Assembly: GCF_018326265.1 (NCBI RefSeq)
Contig: NZ_AP023360.1
Coordinates: 6,295,501-6,359,500, forward strand
Reading direction: 5' to 3'
Source of the DNA: Catellatospora sp. IY07-71
GTDB lineage: Bacteria; Actinomycetota; Actinomycetes; Mycobacteriales; Micromonosporaceae
DNA length: 64,000 bases
Made by a program: the position numbers and the translations under genes. The first letter of the stretch is position 1, and each line of letters starts with the position of its first letter. Below the pieces are notes generated by a model that had not been told where the DNA came from, did not search any database, and saw nothing but the letters and a program-made list of their open reading frames with translations. Positions 42,738-52,180 of the stretch are shown piece by piece.

Positions 42738-42845
42738 ATGCGAGCTGTCATGTCCGCCCGCAGGCTCCCATTCGCTCTCGCAGAGGACATGACACTTCTT
42801 GAGGACACTCAACCTCGGCATCCTGGCGCACGTCGACGCCGGTAA
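42738..42845 (+). CDS. Leader ORF overlapping the ribosomal protection gene
   Basis: A 35-codon ORF with the best ribosome site of the locus (GAGGAGAG, 5 nt before ATG 42738). It begins [20 protein letters not shown] and ends at TAA 42843, 47 nt inside the downstream gene in another frame. The downstream gene has only a TTG start with a weak site inside this ORF. Placement fits a regulatory upstream ORF, as in other ribosome-targeting-antibiotic resistance genes: stalling or re-initiation would control the resistance protein. Confidence 0.5.
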   Translation: MRAVMSARRLPFALAEDMTLLEDTQPRHPGARRRR

Positions 42846-44778
42846 GACCAGCCTGACCGAGCGGCTGCTGCACGCCGCCGGGGTCATCGACGAGATCGGC
42901 CGTGTCGACGACGGCAACACCCAGACCGACACGCTCGAACTCGAGCGCCGCCGCGGGATCACCATCAAGTCGGCCGTGGTGTCGTTCGTGGTGGACGGCA
43001 CCCGGATCAACCTGATCGACACCCCCGGCCACCCCGACTTCATCGCCGAGGTCGAGCGGGTGCTGGGCGTGCTTGACGGCGCGGTGCTGGTCGTCTCCGC
43101 CGTCGAGGGCGTGCAGGCGCAGACCCGCGTGCTGATGCGGGTGCTGCGACGGCTGCGCATCCCGACGCTGCTGTTCGTCAACAAGATCGACCGTGCCGGG
43201 GCCCGCTACGGTGAGCTGCTCGACGGCATCGCCGCGCGGCTCACCCCGGCGATCGCCGCCATGGGCTCGGTCGACGGGCTCGGCGGCGCGGCGGCGTCGT
43301 TCACACCGTTTTCGCCGGAGCACCCCGGCTTCGCCGACCGGCTCGTCGAGCTGCTGGCCGAGCACGACGACGCGCTGCTCGCGGCATACGTCGAGGGCCA
43401 CGCGGCGGTGCCTTGGCGGCGGCTGCGGCGGTCGCTGACCCTGCAGTCGCGGCGGGCGCTGGTGCATCCGGTCTACTTCGGCTCGGCTGTCACCGGCGCC
43501 GGGGTGGCCGACCTGATGGGCGCCGTCACCCGGCTGCTGCCCGCGGCGGCGGGCGACCCGGCCGCGCCGCCGTCCGGTGCGGTGTTCAAGGTCGAGCGCG
43601 GCACGGCCGGGGAGAAGGTCGCCTACGTGCGGATGTTCGACGGCACGGTCAGCGTGCGCGACCGGCTGCCGTTCGGCGAGGGCCGCTCCGGCAAGGTGAC
43701 CGCGATCAGCGTGTTCGACCACGGCGGGGCCGAGCCGCGCGCGGCCGTCGGCGCGGGCGAGATCGCGCGGGTGACCGGCCTGGCCGAGGTACGCATCGGC
43801 GACAACGTCGGGGCGGCCCCACGACGGCCGGCCGGGGCACCTCAGTTCGCGCCGCCGACGCTGGAGACCGTGGTCGTGCCGGGCCGCGCCGCCGACCGGG
43901 GTGCGCTGCACGCGGCGCTGGCCCAGCTCGCCGAGCAGGATCCGCTGATCGGGCTGCGGCAGACCGGCGACCCGGGCAGCCCTGAGATCTCCGTGTCGCT
44001 CTACGGCGAGGTGCAGAAGGAGGTCATCCAGACGACCCTGGCCGAGGAGTACGGCATCGCCGTGTCGTTCCAGGAGACGACGACGATCTACATCGAGCGG
44101 CCGGTGGGCAGCGGTGCGGCGGCCGAGGAGATGGGCGGGGAGAACCCGTTCCGGGCCGGAGTCGGACTACGGGTGACGCCTGCGGCGCCGGGCACGGGCG
44201 TGCGCTTCCGGCTCGGCATCGAGCTGGGCTCGCTGCCCATGGCGTTCATCAAGGCGGTCGAGGAGAGCGTGCACCGGACGCTGCGACAGGGGCTGCGCGG
44301 CTGGCAGGTCACCGACTGCGTGGTGACGCTGACCCGGTCGTCGTACACGCCGCCCCCGCCGTACGGATGGAGCAAGTGGTCCAGCTCGGCGGGCGACTTC
44401 CGCAACCTCACCCCGCTGGTGCTGATGGCGGCGCTGCGCGAGGCCGGCACGAGCGTGCACGAGCCGGTCCACCGGGTGACCGTGGAGCTGCCCGCCGACG
44501 CGGTGGGCGCGGTCGCCCCGGTGCTGGCGCAGCTCGGTGGGGTGCCGCAGGCGACCACGGTGCGCGGCGGCACCGCGGAGCTGGAGGTGCACCTGCCCGC
44601 GACGCGGGTGCACGAGCTGCAGCGGCTGCTGCCCTCCCTGACCCGCGGGGAGGGCACCGTGGACGGCGCGTTCGACCACTACCGGCAGGTGCGCGGGCAG
44701 GCGCCGGTGCGGCCGCGCACCGGCGCGAACCCGCTGGACCGCAAGGAGTACCTGCTGCACGTCACCCGCCGGGTCTGA
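42799..44778 (+). CDS. TetM/OtrA-like ribosomal protection translational GTPase
   Basis: A 659-residue EF-G-like GTPase of the tetracycline ribosomal protection type. G1 is [10 protein letters not shown] (10-19), then [12 protein letters not shown] (switch I), IDTPGHPDF and NKID. Domains II-V follow, with LGYG-region variants and [20 protein letters not shown] in domain III. These proteins remove tetracyclines from the ribosome. The start is taken as TTG 42799 ([16 protein letters not shown]). Whether it confers resistance cannot be read; distant homologues exist without proven activity. Confidence 0.85.
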   Translation: MRTLNLGILAHVDAGKTSLTERLLHAAGVIDEIGRVDDGNTQTDTLELERRRGITIKSAVVSFVVDGTRINLIDTPGHPDFIAEVERVLGVLDGAVLVVSAVEGVQAQTRVLMRVLRRLRIPTLLFVNKIDRAGARYGELLDGIAARLTPAIAAMGSVDGLGGAAASFTPFSPEHPGFADRLVELLAEHDDALLAAYVEGHAAVPWRRLRRSLTLQSRRALVHPVYFGSAVTGAGVADLMGAVTRLLPAAAGDPAAPPSGAVFKVERGTAGEKVAYVRMFDGTVSVRDRLPFGEGRSGKVTAISVFDHGGAEPRAAVGAGEIARVTGLAEVRIGDNVGAAPRRPAGAPQFAPPTLETVVVPGRAADRGALHAALAQLAEQDPLIGLRQTGDPGSPEISVSLYGEVQKEVIQTTLAEEYGIAVSFQETTTIYIERPVGSGAAAEEMGGENPFRAGVGLRVTPAAPGTGVRFRLGIELGSLPMAFIKAVEESVHRTLRQGLRGWQVTDCVVTLTRSSYTPPPPYGWSKWSSSAGDFRNLTPLVLMAALREAGTSVHEPVHRVTVELPADAVGAVAPVLAQLGGVPQATTVRGGTAELEVHLPATRVHELQRLLPSLTRGEGTVDGAFDHYRQVRGQAPVRPRTGANPLDRKEYLLHVTRRV

Positions 44779-44884
44779 CCGCGGGGCGCACGGTTTCCAC
44801 CAAGGGGGCGAAGCCCGGCGCGGCCCATGTCGGCTTCTCGTCGCTACGGCGGCATCCGGCACGCTGCCTTGATACCGTGCGCCC

Positions 44885-45322
44885 GTGACAGGCGCTGAGC
44901 AGGAACCGGCTGGACGAAATGGTGCGTCGGCCCTCGCGCGGTGGGTCGGCATCGTGGCCGCCGTCGCGGCCACCTTCGCCTCCGTGGCCACCGTCCTGCA
45001 GTGGCTGGAATCGCGGCCCGACCGCGGTGCCGACCCGGTCCCGACGGTCACCGTCGCCAACGACGACGCGCGGCTCGAGGTCGACCAGTGCGTACGCAAC
45101 CTCGGCGACGCGGAGACACCGCTGATCAAGATCGACGAATGCGGTCCTGGAACCATGCGCATCATGGCGCGGATCGAGCAGCCGGCCGACCACCCCTCGG
45201 ACGCCGACACCGCCGCCGAGGCCGCCTGCCAGGAGAAGGCGCCCGGCTACACCGACTACCACTTCTCCACCGCGCCACCGGAACCGGGCGTGAGCGTGGT
45301 GTTCTGCCTTCAGTCGCTCTGA
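44885..45322 (+). CDS. Hypothetical single-pass membrane protein
   Basis: A 145-residue protein. One hydrophobic helix (WVGIVAAVAATFASVATVLQ, ~20-40) is followed by an extracytoplasmic domain with three Cys (VDQCVRNLG, DECGPG, AACQEKAPGY, FCLQSL) spaced for disulfides. The layout recalls LppU/SCO3897-like actinobacterial proteins. GTG 44885 lies 6 nt after TACCGT and is probably leaderless. Function is unknown. Confidence 0.6.
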   Translation: MTGAEQEPAGRNGASALARWVGIVAAVAATFASVATVLQWLESRPDRGADPVPTVTVANDDARLEVDQCVRNLGDAETPLIKIDECGPGTMRIMARIEQPADHPSDADTAAEAACQEKAPGYTDYHFSTAPPEPGVSVVFCLQSL

Positions 45323-45348
45323 GCGACCCCAGCGCCGCCTCTGCCGGA

Positions 45349-45386
45349 TCCGCGGACCCGCCGCACAGCGTCGGCGGGTCCGCGGA
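45349..45386. terminator. Bidirectional hairpin between convergent genes
   Basis: A perfect 15-bp stem (45349-45363 with 45372-45386) and an 8-nt loop lie between the hypothetical membrane protein gene and the convergent GH43-AbfB gene. Confidence 0.75.
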
Positions 45387-45395
45387 CAGGCGTGC

Positions 45396-46829
45396 TCATT
45401 CGAGCTGGAAGGTCGCGTCACCGTACGCCGAACTGGTCACCGCCTGCACGTAAAGCAGACCGCCGCTGTGGCGCACGTACCGGCCGGCGAAGTTCACCGA
45501 CTCCAGCGAGACGCCGGACCCGGCCAGCCCGGCACGCTGGTAGAAGGTCGCATCGTTGCGGAACAGGGTGCTGCCGTCGCTGCGCTCGACCCACAGCTCG
45601 AAGTTCTTGTGGCGCAGGTAGTAGCCGGGGAAGTTGGCCGACTCCAGGGAGACCGTGCCGCTGCCGGTCAGGCCGGGCACGATCCGGAACTGCGAGTCGG
45701 CGAGGTTGGTGACGTTCGGCTCCAGCTTCGCCCGGTACTCCCAGTGCCGGATGTAGCTGGTGGTCTGGTTGTGCGAGCGCAGCCGCACCGGCGTGGCCCC
45801 GTCGGCGACCGGGATGCCGAAGTTGGGCGTGCCGTCGGCGTTCCAGTAGAGCTTCTGCAGCCGGGTGCGCCGGTTGGGGTCGTTGAGCGGGTCGCCGCTG
45901 ATGTTCTGGTAGTTGCGGTCGTGGTAGACCAGGATGTCGCTCTGCCCGTCCTCGGACGTGGTGAACGAGTTGTGGCCGGGGCCGTACTGGCTGGTCGCGG
46001 CGAAGCTGGCGAAGACCGGGTTGGCCGTTTTGGTCCACGACGACGCCGACAGCAGGTTGGCCGTGTCGGAGGCGGTCAGCAGGCCGAGGCAGTAGTTCGC
46101 GTCGGTGGCGCTGGCCGAGTACGACATGAAGATCCGGCCGTTGCGCTTGATGATCGCCGGGCCCTCGTTGACCTTGTAGCCGCGGGTCTCCCAGGCCAGC
46201 GTCGGCACGCTGAGCCGGACCGGAGTGCCGCTGATCGTCCACGGGTTCGACATGGCGGCGAGGTACAGGTTGGAGTTGGTGGCGATGCCGGGCTCGGACT
46301 GCGCCCAGGCCAGGTAGCGCACGCCGCGGTGCTCGAAGGTGGTGGCGTCCAGGGCGAAGGTGTCGTTGGGCGTGACGATGCGGCCCCGCTCGACCCAGCT
46401 GCCGGTCAGCGGGTTGGCCGAGGAGTTCTCCAGCACGTACATGCGGATGCGCCAGATGTCGTTCGACCAGCCGGCGGCGAAGTAGACGTACCACTTGCCG
46501 TTCACGTAGTGGATCTCCGGGGCCCAGATGTGGGCGCCCATCTCACCGCTGGCGTGCTTGGTCCAGATCGTCTGCTCGGCCGCGCTCGACAGCCCCTGCA
46601 GGGTGGTCGCGCGGCGCAGCACGATGCGGTCGTACGCCGGGACGGTCGCGGTGAAGTAGTAGTAGCCGTCGGTGTGCTTGAAGATGTGCGGGTCGGCGCG
46701 CTGCGCCGCGACCGGGTTGGTGAACGGGGTCGGCGGCGAGGCCTGGGCGGGACTCGCCAGCGGCACGGCGGCCAGCTGGAGCAGGGTGATCGCGGCGGCG
46801 AGCAGGGCCGCGGCGCGGGGACGCGTCAT
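45396..46829 (-). CDS. Secreted GH43 alpha-L-arabinofuranosidase with AbfB (CBM42) domain
   Basis: A 477-residue protein. The signal peptide is MTRPRAAALLAAAITLLQLA to ~Ala30. The GH43 domain (~35-335) has Asp46 (RADPHIF), Asp161 (FALDATTF) and Glu222 (VNEGPAI). The C-terminal AbfB/CBM42 beta-trefoil (~340-477) has the repeats VSLESANFPGYYLRHKNFEL and VSLESVNFAGRYVRHSGGLL. This architecture matches exo-1,5-alpha-L-arabinofuranosidases of Streptomyces. ATG 46829 follows AAGGAA. The promoter region upstream is interrupted by a degenerate TnpB element. Confidence 0.9.
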   Translation of the reverse strand: MTRPRAAALLAAAITLLQLAAVPLASPAQASPPTPFTNPVAAQRADPHIFKHTDGYYYFTATVPAYDRIVLRRATTLQGLSSAAEQTIWTKHASGEMGAHIWAPEIHYVNGKWYVYFAAGWSNDIWRIRMYVLENSSANPLTGSWVERGRIVTPNDTFALDATTFEHRGVRYLAWAQSEPGIATNSNLYLAAMSNPWTISGTPVRLSVPTLAWETRGYKVNEGPAIIKRNGRIFMSYSASATDANYCLGLLTASDTANLLSASSWTKTANPVFASFAATSQYGPGHNSFTTSEDGQSDILVYHDRNYQNISGDPLNDPNRRTRLQKLYWNADGTPNFGIPVADGATPVRLRSHNQTTSYIRHWEYRAKLEPNVTNLADSQFRIVPGLTGSGTVSLESANFPGYYLRHKNFELWVERSDGSTLFRNDATFYQRAGLAGSGVSLESVNFAGRYVRHSGGLLYVQAVTSSAYGDATFQLE

Positions 46830-46983
46830 CAGATTCCTTCCATGGATGCTGCGGCCTTCAGGCCGGAGGGGAAACGGGACTCCTGCGGAGCAGGGCAGGC
46901 AAAGCCGATGCGCCGCCAAGGCGACCGGCGTCCACCAGTACGTCAGTTCGAATGTCGGCGGCCGTCCTGTTAGGATTCACGCC

Positions 46984-47588
46984 GTGGGCAGGACGGTGAA
47001 ACGGGCGTTCAAGTTCCGCTTCTACCCCAGCGACGTGCAGGCGAGCAGCTGTCGCGGACGTTCGGGTGCGTCCGGCTGGTCTACAACCTGGCCCTGCAGG
47101 CCCGGTCCGAGGCGTGGACCCAGCGGCAGGAGCGTATCGGCTACAACGCGACCTCGGCCCTGCTCACCGGGTGGAAGACCGAGGACCTGATCGAGGACCT
47201 GGCCGTGCGCAACATGGTCAAGAACCATCGGCTGGCTCGCGCGATCAGCGACGCGGCCTGGCGGCAGTTTCGCACCATGCTGGAGTACAAGGCCGCCTGG
47301 CACGGCCGGGACCTGATCGTCGTGGACCGCTGGTTCCCCTCGACCAGACTCTGCTCGGCCTGCGGCGCACTCGCACAGAAGATGCCGCTCGATGTACGGG
47401 AGTGGGTCTGCCGGTGCGGCAGCGTCCACGACCGGGATGTCAACGCGGCCCGCAACATCCTGGCCGCCGGACTGGCGGTGACAGCCTGCGGAGACGATGT
47501 AAGACCTCAACGAGGAACCTCTCGGACGGGGCGGTCGTCGGCGAAACAGGAACACCCGAGGGCGACCAAGGGAATCCCCGTCCTTTAG
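46984..47588 (+). pseudogene. Degenerate IS605/IS1341-type TnpB
   Basis: The frame starts at GTG 46984 with GRTVKRAFKFRFYPSDVQA, the canonical TnpB N-terminus. It then loses one base near 47042 (the next frame continues as LSRTFGCVRLVYNLALQARS), and after LLTGWKTEDLI jumps directly to EDLAVRNMVKNHRLARAISD. The middle ~170 residues, including the first RuvC Asp region, are deleted. The zinc ribbon (CSACG...CRCG) and last RuvC motif (DRDVNAARN) remain. It cannot encode an active nuclease. TAGGAT lies 7 nt before the start. Confidence 0.85.
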
Positions 47589-47605
47589 GGCGGGGAGGAT
47601 GTCAA
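47572..47605 (+). mobile_element. Right end of the TnpB element (omega-RNA 3' hairpin)
   Basis: The sequence just after the TnpB remnant contains CCCCG-TCCTTTAGGG-CGGGG and ends GAGGATGTCAA. It is the typical right end of IS605/IS1341-family elements and the 3' end of the scaffold of the TnpB guide RNA. A guide segment, if any, would follow from 47606. Confidence 0.7.
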
Positions 47606-47708
47606 CGCTTCCTCTTCCGATCCGGTGCCGTCCGGCCTTGCCGGCCGGGCTGCGACTTCCAGTGGAAGGCATACGTTCGTCTATGTGCCCCGACAGTCTG
47701 TCAGACTA

Positions 47709-47722
47709 TGTGAACGTTAACA
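47709..47722. promoter_or_regulatory. Candidate LacI-type operator
   Basis: TGTGAACGTTAACA is a 14-nt near-perfect dyad centred on AACGTT, the form bound by LacI-family sugar regulators. It lies between the TnpB remnant and the GyrB-like gene, about 880 bp upstream of the GH43-AbfB start; see findings. Confidence 0.4.
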
Positions 47723-47849
47723 ATCGCCAGCCGTCCAGCCGACGTGATATCCGATGAGGATCCCTGAGACATTTGCGTGAGCGGTCACAGTCGAAGGTGA
47801 GCCACCACCGCCGTTCAGGGCTGTCTTGACGACGTGGGACCATCACCGG

Positions 47850-48461
47850 ATGGACAGTCCCCGCTTGGAGTGGACGAACACCACGCACGACTGGGCGGCG
47901 ACGGTGGACCACGACCACCTCGCCGACATCCGCCGCGACCCCGCCCGCTACTCCCCCGGCGGCGCCCTCCACCTGCTGCTGGAGATCATGGCGTACGCCG
48001 AGGACGAGGCGGCCTACGCCGGGCGGCACGGCGTCTGCACGGTCACCCTGCACAGCGACGGCTCGATCTCGGTCGCCGACGACGGCCGCGGCACCGACAC
48101 CCGCCTCGACGAGCACGGCCGGCCGGTCCGCAAGCCGGTGATGGCCACGCGGGACCTGCGCTTCTTCGACGACCCTCCGGCCCTGGCGCTGCCCGACGGC
48201 GCGCCCAGGCGGGGCATGTCCGTGGTCGCCGCGCTCAGCGAATGGCTCGTCCACACCAACCGCCGGCGCGGCAGCGCGTGGACCCAGCGCTACGAGCACG
48301 GCGTCCCGGTCACCGACCTCGTCCCGGTCGACGACGACGGCACGACCGGGACCACGGTGCGCTTCTGGCCGTCGCCGGCGGCCGGCAGGCGGCCGACCGC
48401 CGCGGACGTGCGCCGCTACGCGGCCGACTACCCGCACCTGGACGTGCTGGTCGTCGGCTGA
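47850..48461 (+). CDS. Minimal GyrB-like GHKL ATPase-domain protein
   Basis: About 203 residues aligning only with the N-terminal ATPase of GyrB/ParE: YSPGGALHLLLEIMAYAEDE and VTLHSDGSISVADDGRGTDT, then GAPRRGMSVVAALSEWLVHT and GTTVRFWPS. There is no transducer, toprim or DNA-binding part, so it is not a gyrase subunit. The general base Glu45 is kept, but the Mg-binding Asn (E-x3-N) is Tyr49, which should impair ATP hydrolysis. ATG 47850 is chosen; TTG 47826 is an alternative. Similar short GyrB-like proteins occur in actinomycetes without known function. Confidence 0.75.
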   Translation: MDSPRLEWTNTTHDWAATVDHDHLADIRRDPARYSPGGALHLLLEIMAYAEDEAAYAGRHGVCTVTLHSDGSISVADDGRGTDTRLDEHGRPVRKPVMATRDLRFFDDPPALALPDGAPRRGMSVVAALSEWLVHTNRRRGSAWTQRYEHGVPVTDLVPVDDDGTTGTTVRFWPSPAAGRRPTAADVRRYAADYPHLDVLVVG

Positions 48462-48476
48462 GGCGGCACCCGCCGG

Positions 48477-49484
<1,008 letters not shown>

Positions 49485-49572
49485 GATCTTGCCAACCGCG
49501 CGGCCGCCCGAAGCCTTCCCGGGTGCCGCGCGGATCACACCCGCTCAGGCTTGGACCGGTTCCAGACCGGTG

Positions 49573-49745
49573 TCAGGTGGCGATCGCCTGCTCCGCCACG
49601 CCGCCACCGGACACGGTGACACTCCACTCGCTGCACAGGAAGGCGCCGTTGCGGCCCGCGAGGCGCTGTGTGAACACGCGGATGCCTCGTCCGGGGCCAG
49701 GCCGAGGGTGAACGTCCAGGTCTTCGCGTGGTCCAGGAGGCCCAT
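49573..49745 (-). pseudogene. Small frameshifted gene (or sequencing indel)
   Basis: From ATG 49745 the frame reads MGLLDHAKTWTFTLGLAPDE. The natural continuation RVFTQRLAGRNGAFLCSEWS then VTVSGGGVAEQAIAT (stop at 49573) lies in another frame, reached by inserting one base around 49684. The ~57-residue product would be small and soluble. It starts 2 nt after the stop of the upstream gene, so it belonged to a two-gene unit. No slippery heptamer is seen at the shift. Confidence 0.55.
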
Positions 49746-49747
49746 GG

Positions 49748-50152
49748 TCAGCCGCCCGCCGCGCGCCGCTGCACCAGCCGCTGCATCTCGTAGCCGGTGA
49801 GGCTCGCGGTGGGCAGGCCGCGGGAGAGCTTGAAGTCGATGCCGCCGTCGAGGAACGGCAGCGCGGCGGGCAGGTGCACGGCGTCGCCGCCGCGCACCTC
49901 CCAGACGAGGTGGGCGGCGCCCAGGGTCGCCCAGCCGCCCTGGTCGTCGCGGATCAGCGCGCGCAGGTCGGTTAGGAAGGCGGTGGGCTCGGCGCTCAGC
50001 TCCTGCATGAACGGCGCGACGCAGGTCGACCACACGTCACCGCTGTCGATACCGGCGCTCTGCGAGTCGAGGCTGAACCGGCCCAGCAGCTCCAGCCGCC
50101 GGATCATGTCGCTCGGAAAGCGCGACGCCGGCTTTCGGGTGAACCATCGCAT
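49748..50152 (-). CDS. Hypothetical protein
   Basis: A 134-residue soluble protein: FPSDMIRRLELLGRFSLDSQ, VAPFMQELSAEPTAFLTDLR, DDQGGWATLGAAHLVWEVRG and DGGIDFKLSRGLPTASLTGY. No family is recognised with confidence; the C-terminus (GYEMQRLVQR) resembles small actinobacterial proteins of unknown role. ATG 50152 is the start. It is followed immediately by the frameshifted gene. Confidence 0.6.
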   Translation of the reverse strand: MRWFTRKPASRFPSDMIRRLELLGRFSLDSQSAGIDSGDVWSTCVAPFMQELSAEPTAFLTDLRALIRDDQGGWATLGAAHLVWEVRGGDAVHLPAALPFLDGGIDFKLSRGLPTASLTGYEMQRLVQRRAAGG

Positions 50153-50199
50153 GGCCGACTCTGACGGACGAGCCGGTTCACGCCGCCGCCGCGCACGGC

Positions 50200-50245
50200 G
50201 CGAGGCTCCCGCCGCGCTGCCGGAACAGCGTGACGGGAGCCTCGC
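50200..50245 (-). terminator. Hairpin after the 5'-nucleotidase gene
   Basis: GCGAGGCTCCCG (50200-50211) pairs perfectly with CGGGAGCCTCGC (50234-50245); 22-nt loop. It lies 9 nt downstream of the minus-strand stop at 50255. Confidence 0.6.
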
Positions 50246-50254
50246 GGCACGGCA

Positions 50255-52048
50255 TTAGAAGACCGGGACGCCCTCGCGCACCAGGCGCCAGTTCGGCTGG
50301 AAGAAGTCGGCCGGGTCGATGACGCCCTTGGCCTGGGCCCAGTCGATGAGCAGCTGGCGGATCTCCTGCTGCGCGTTGTAGACCTGCGTCTTGACGATGC
50401 CCGGGAAGCCGCCGCCGCCGCTGCGCCGGTAGTTGTTCACCGCGACGACGAAACGGTCGGCATCCGCGACCGGGGTGGTCGTGCCCGCGTGGAACAGCGC
50501 GGTGATGCGCTGGCCCACCGGCTTGCTGATGTCGATGTCGTAGTCGATGCCGGAGAACGTGTCGTAGTTGTAGTCCGGCACGGTCGGCTCGCTGATCGTC
50601 GCCGGGTCGACCACGGCCCCCACCGCGTGCGTGCGGAAGTACTTCGCCGAGTACTCCAGGTACGCCCGCACCTCGGCGCCGGTCAGCACGACCGCCTCGA
50701 GGGTGTTGTCGTAGATGTACAGCCCCGCGACGTCCTTGATCTTCACGTCGCCGGCCGGGAACAGCGCGGTGCGGCTGAACGGAGCCGAGATGGACAGCAC
50801 CGGCAGGTCCGCGTACTCGGTGCCGGCCATCGCGGCGGCCACGGTGTCCGCCTGCACCTTGTTGATGAAGTCGAGGATCGGCGTGTCGACGTAGCGCGAC
50901 TGCGCCGCGGACAGCTCGACCACCGAGGTTGCGACCACCTGGTTGATGTAGGCCACGGTCTTGTCGTGCTGGGCCTTCACCGCGGCGACGACCTTCGGGT
51001 CCTCCACCACCGTGTTGGTGTTCAGCATGGTCGCGTGCTTGCTCAGCACCTTCCAGCGGCCGCGCTCGCGGGTCAGCGTGAAGTCCATGCGGGTCACCCG
51101 CTGTCCCCACTTCGACGGCTCCGAGGTCAGCACCTGCTCGCCGGTCGCCTCGTTGGTGACGAACTTCTCCACGATCTCGGCGTGCGCGTGCCCGAACAGG
51201 ATCGCGTCGATCCCGGGCACCTGCTGCGCGATCAGCGCGGTCGGGTTCTCGTTCGGCAGCTCGGTGCCGTAGCTGGACACGCCGCTGTCGCCGCCGTGCG
51301 CCGAGATCAGCACGATGTCCGCGCCCCGCTCGCGCATGATCGGGACGTACTTCGCGGCGGTGGCGATCATGTCCTCGAACCGCAGCACGCCCTCGACGTT
51401 GGCCTTGTCCCAGATCGCGACGCCCGGGTTGGTCAGGCCCAGGATGCCGACCCGCAGCGACGGCGCGCCATCGCCCAGCGACACCTTCTTGATCACGTAC
51501 GGCTCGAACGCGGGCTTGCCGTTGCGCACCTTGACCGCGTTGGCGGCCAGCGCCGGGAAGCCGAGCTGCCGGATCCACAGGTCCAGCAGCGGCAGGCCGT
51601 AGTTGAACTCGTGGTTGCCCAGCGTGATGGCGTCGTAGTCGATGACGTTCATCGCGCGGGCCATCGGGTGCCGCTCGCCCGTCTCGGTGATCGGCTCCTG
51701 CTTGGCGTAGAACGTCGCCAGCGGGGTGCCCTGGATGGTGTCGCCCGCGTCGAGCACGAGGGTCGCCTTGCCGCGGCGCTCCGCGCGGATCTGGTTGACG
51801 ATGGTGGCCACCTTCGCGACGCCGACGTCGTTGTGCGCGCTGTCGTCGTACTCCTTGTCGCGGTAGTAGTCCCAGTTGAAGACGTTGCCGTGGGTGTCGG
51901 ACGTGCCGAGGACGGTCAGGTCCCAGGTCGTGGGCCGGTCCTTCGCGCTCGCGTGCGCCGGTGCGGCGGCCAGCGGAGCCGCGACGACGGCCGCGGCGGC
52001 ACCGGTGAGCAGCTGCCGGCGGGACGGCATGCCGGTGGGGGTGGTCAT
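50255..52048 (-). CDS. Secreted 5'-nucleotidase/2',3'-cyclic phosphodiesterase family metallophosphatase
   Basis: A 597-residue protein. The Tat signal is PSRRQLLTGAAAAVVAAPLA. The calcineurin-like domain shows the dimetal motifs GTSDTHGNVFNW, LDAGDTIQGTP, LGNHEFNYG, ISAHGGDSG and GHAHAEI. The C-terminal 5_nucleotid_C domain (~345-560) contains SISAPFSRTALFPAGDVKIK, YIYDNTL and NYRRSGGGGFPG. It releases phosphate from extracellular nucleotides. ATG 52048 is chosen; GTG 52051 is directly before it. Confidence 0.92.
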   Translation of the reverse strand: MTTPTGMPSRRQLLTGAAAAVVAAPLAAAPAHASAKDRPTTWDLTVLGTSDTHGNVFNWDYYRDKEYDDSAHNDVGVAKVATIVNQIRAERRGKATLVLDAGDTIQGTPLATFYAKQEPITETGERHPMARAMNVIDYDAITLGNHEFNYGLPLLDLWIRQLGFPALAANAVKVRNGKPAFEPYVIKKVSLGDGAPSLRVGILGLTNPGVAIWDKANVEGVLRFEDMIATAAKYVPIMRERGADIVLISAHGGDSGVSSYGTELPNENPTALIAQQVPGIDAILFGHAHAEIVEKFVTNEATGEQVLTSEPSKWGQRVTRMDFTLTRERGRWKVLSKHATMLNTNTVVEDPKVVAAVKAQHDKTVAYINQVVATSVVELSAAQSRYVDTPILDFINKVQADTVAAAMAGTEYADLPVLSISAPFSRTALFPAGDVKIKDVAGLYIYDNTLEAVVLTGAEVRAYLEYSAKYFRTHAVGAVVDPATISEPTVPDYNYDTFSGIDYDIDISKPVGQRITALFHAGTTTPVADADRFVVAVNNYRRSGGGGFPGIVKTQVYNAQQEIRQLLIDWAQAKGVIDPADFFQPNWRLVREGVPVF

Positions 52049-52180
52049 CACTCGTACCTTTCGAGGCGGGGCGCCTGGGGTGCGGCGCCGTCCGGCACCC
52101 TAGCCGTACGGCGGAACTCGATGCCACCCGATCAGGCGTAAAGGGAGGTAGGCGACTGTGCCGCGCTACGGGAGGCGGTC

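Noticed and set aside
42789..42845. ATG 42789 as the start of the ribosomal protection gene
   Set aside because: It has AGAGGA upstream but lies in the leader frame and ends at TAA 42843, so it cannot start the GTPase.
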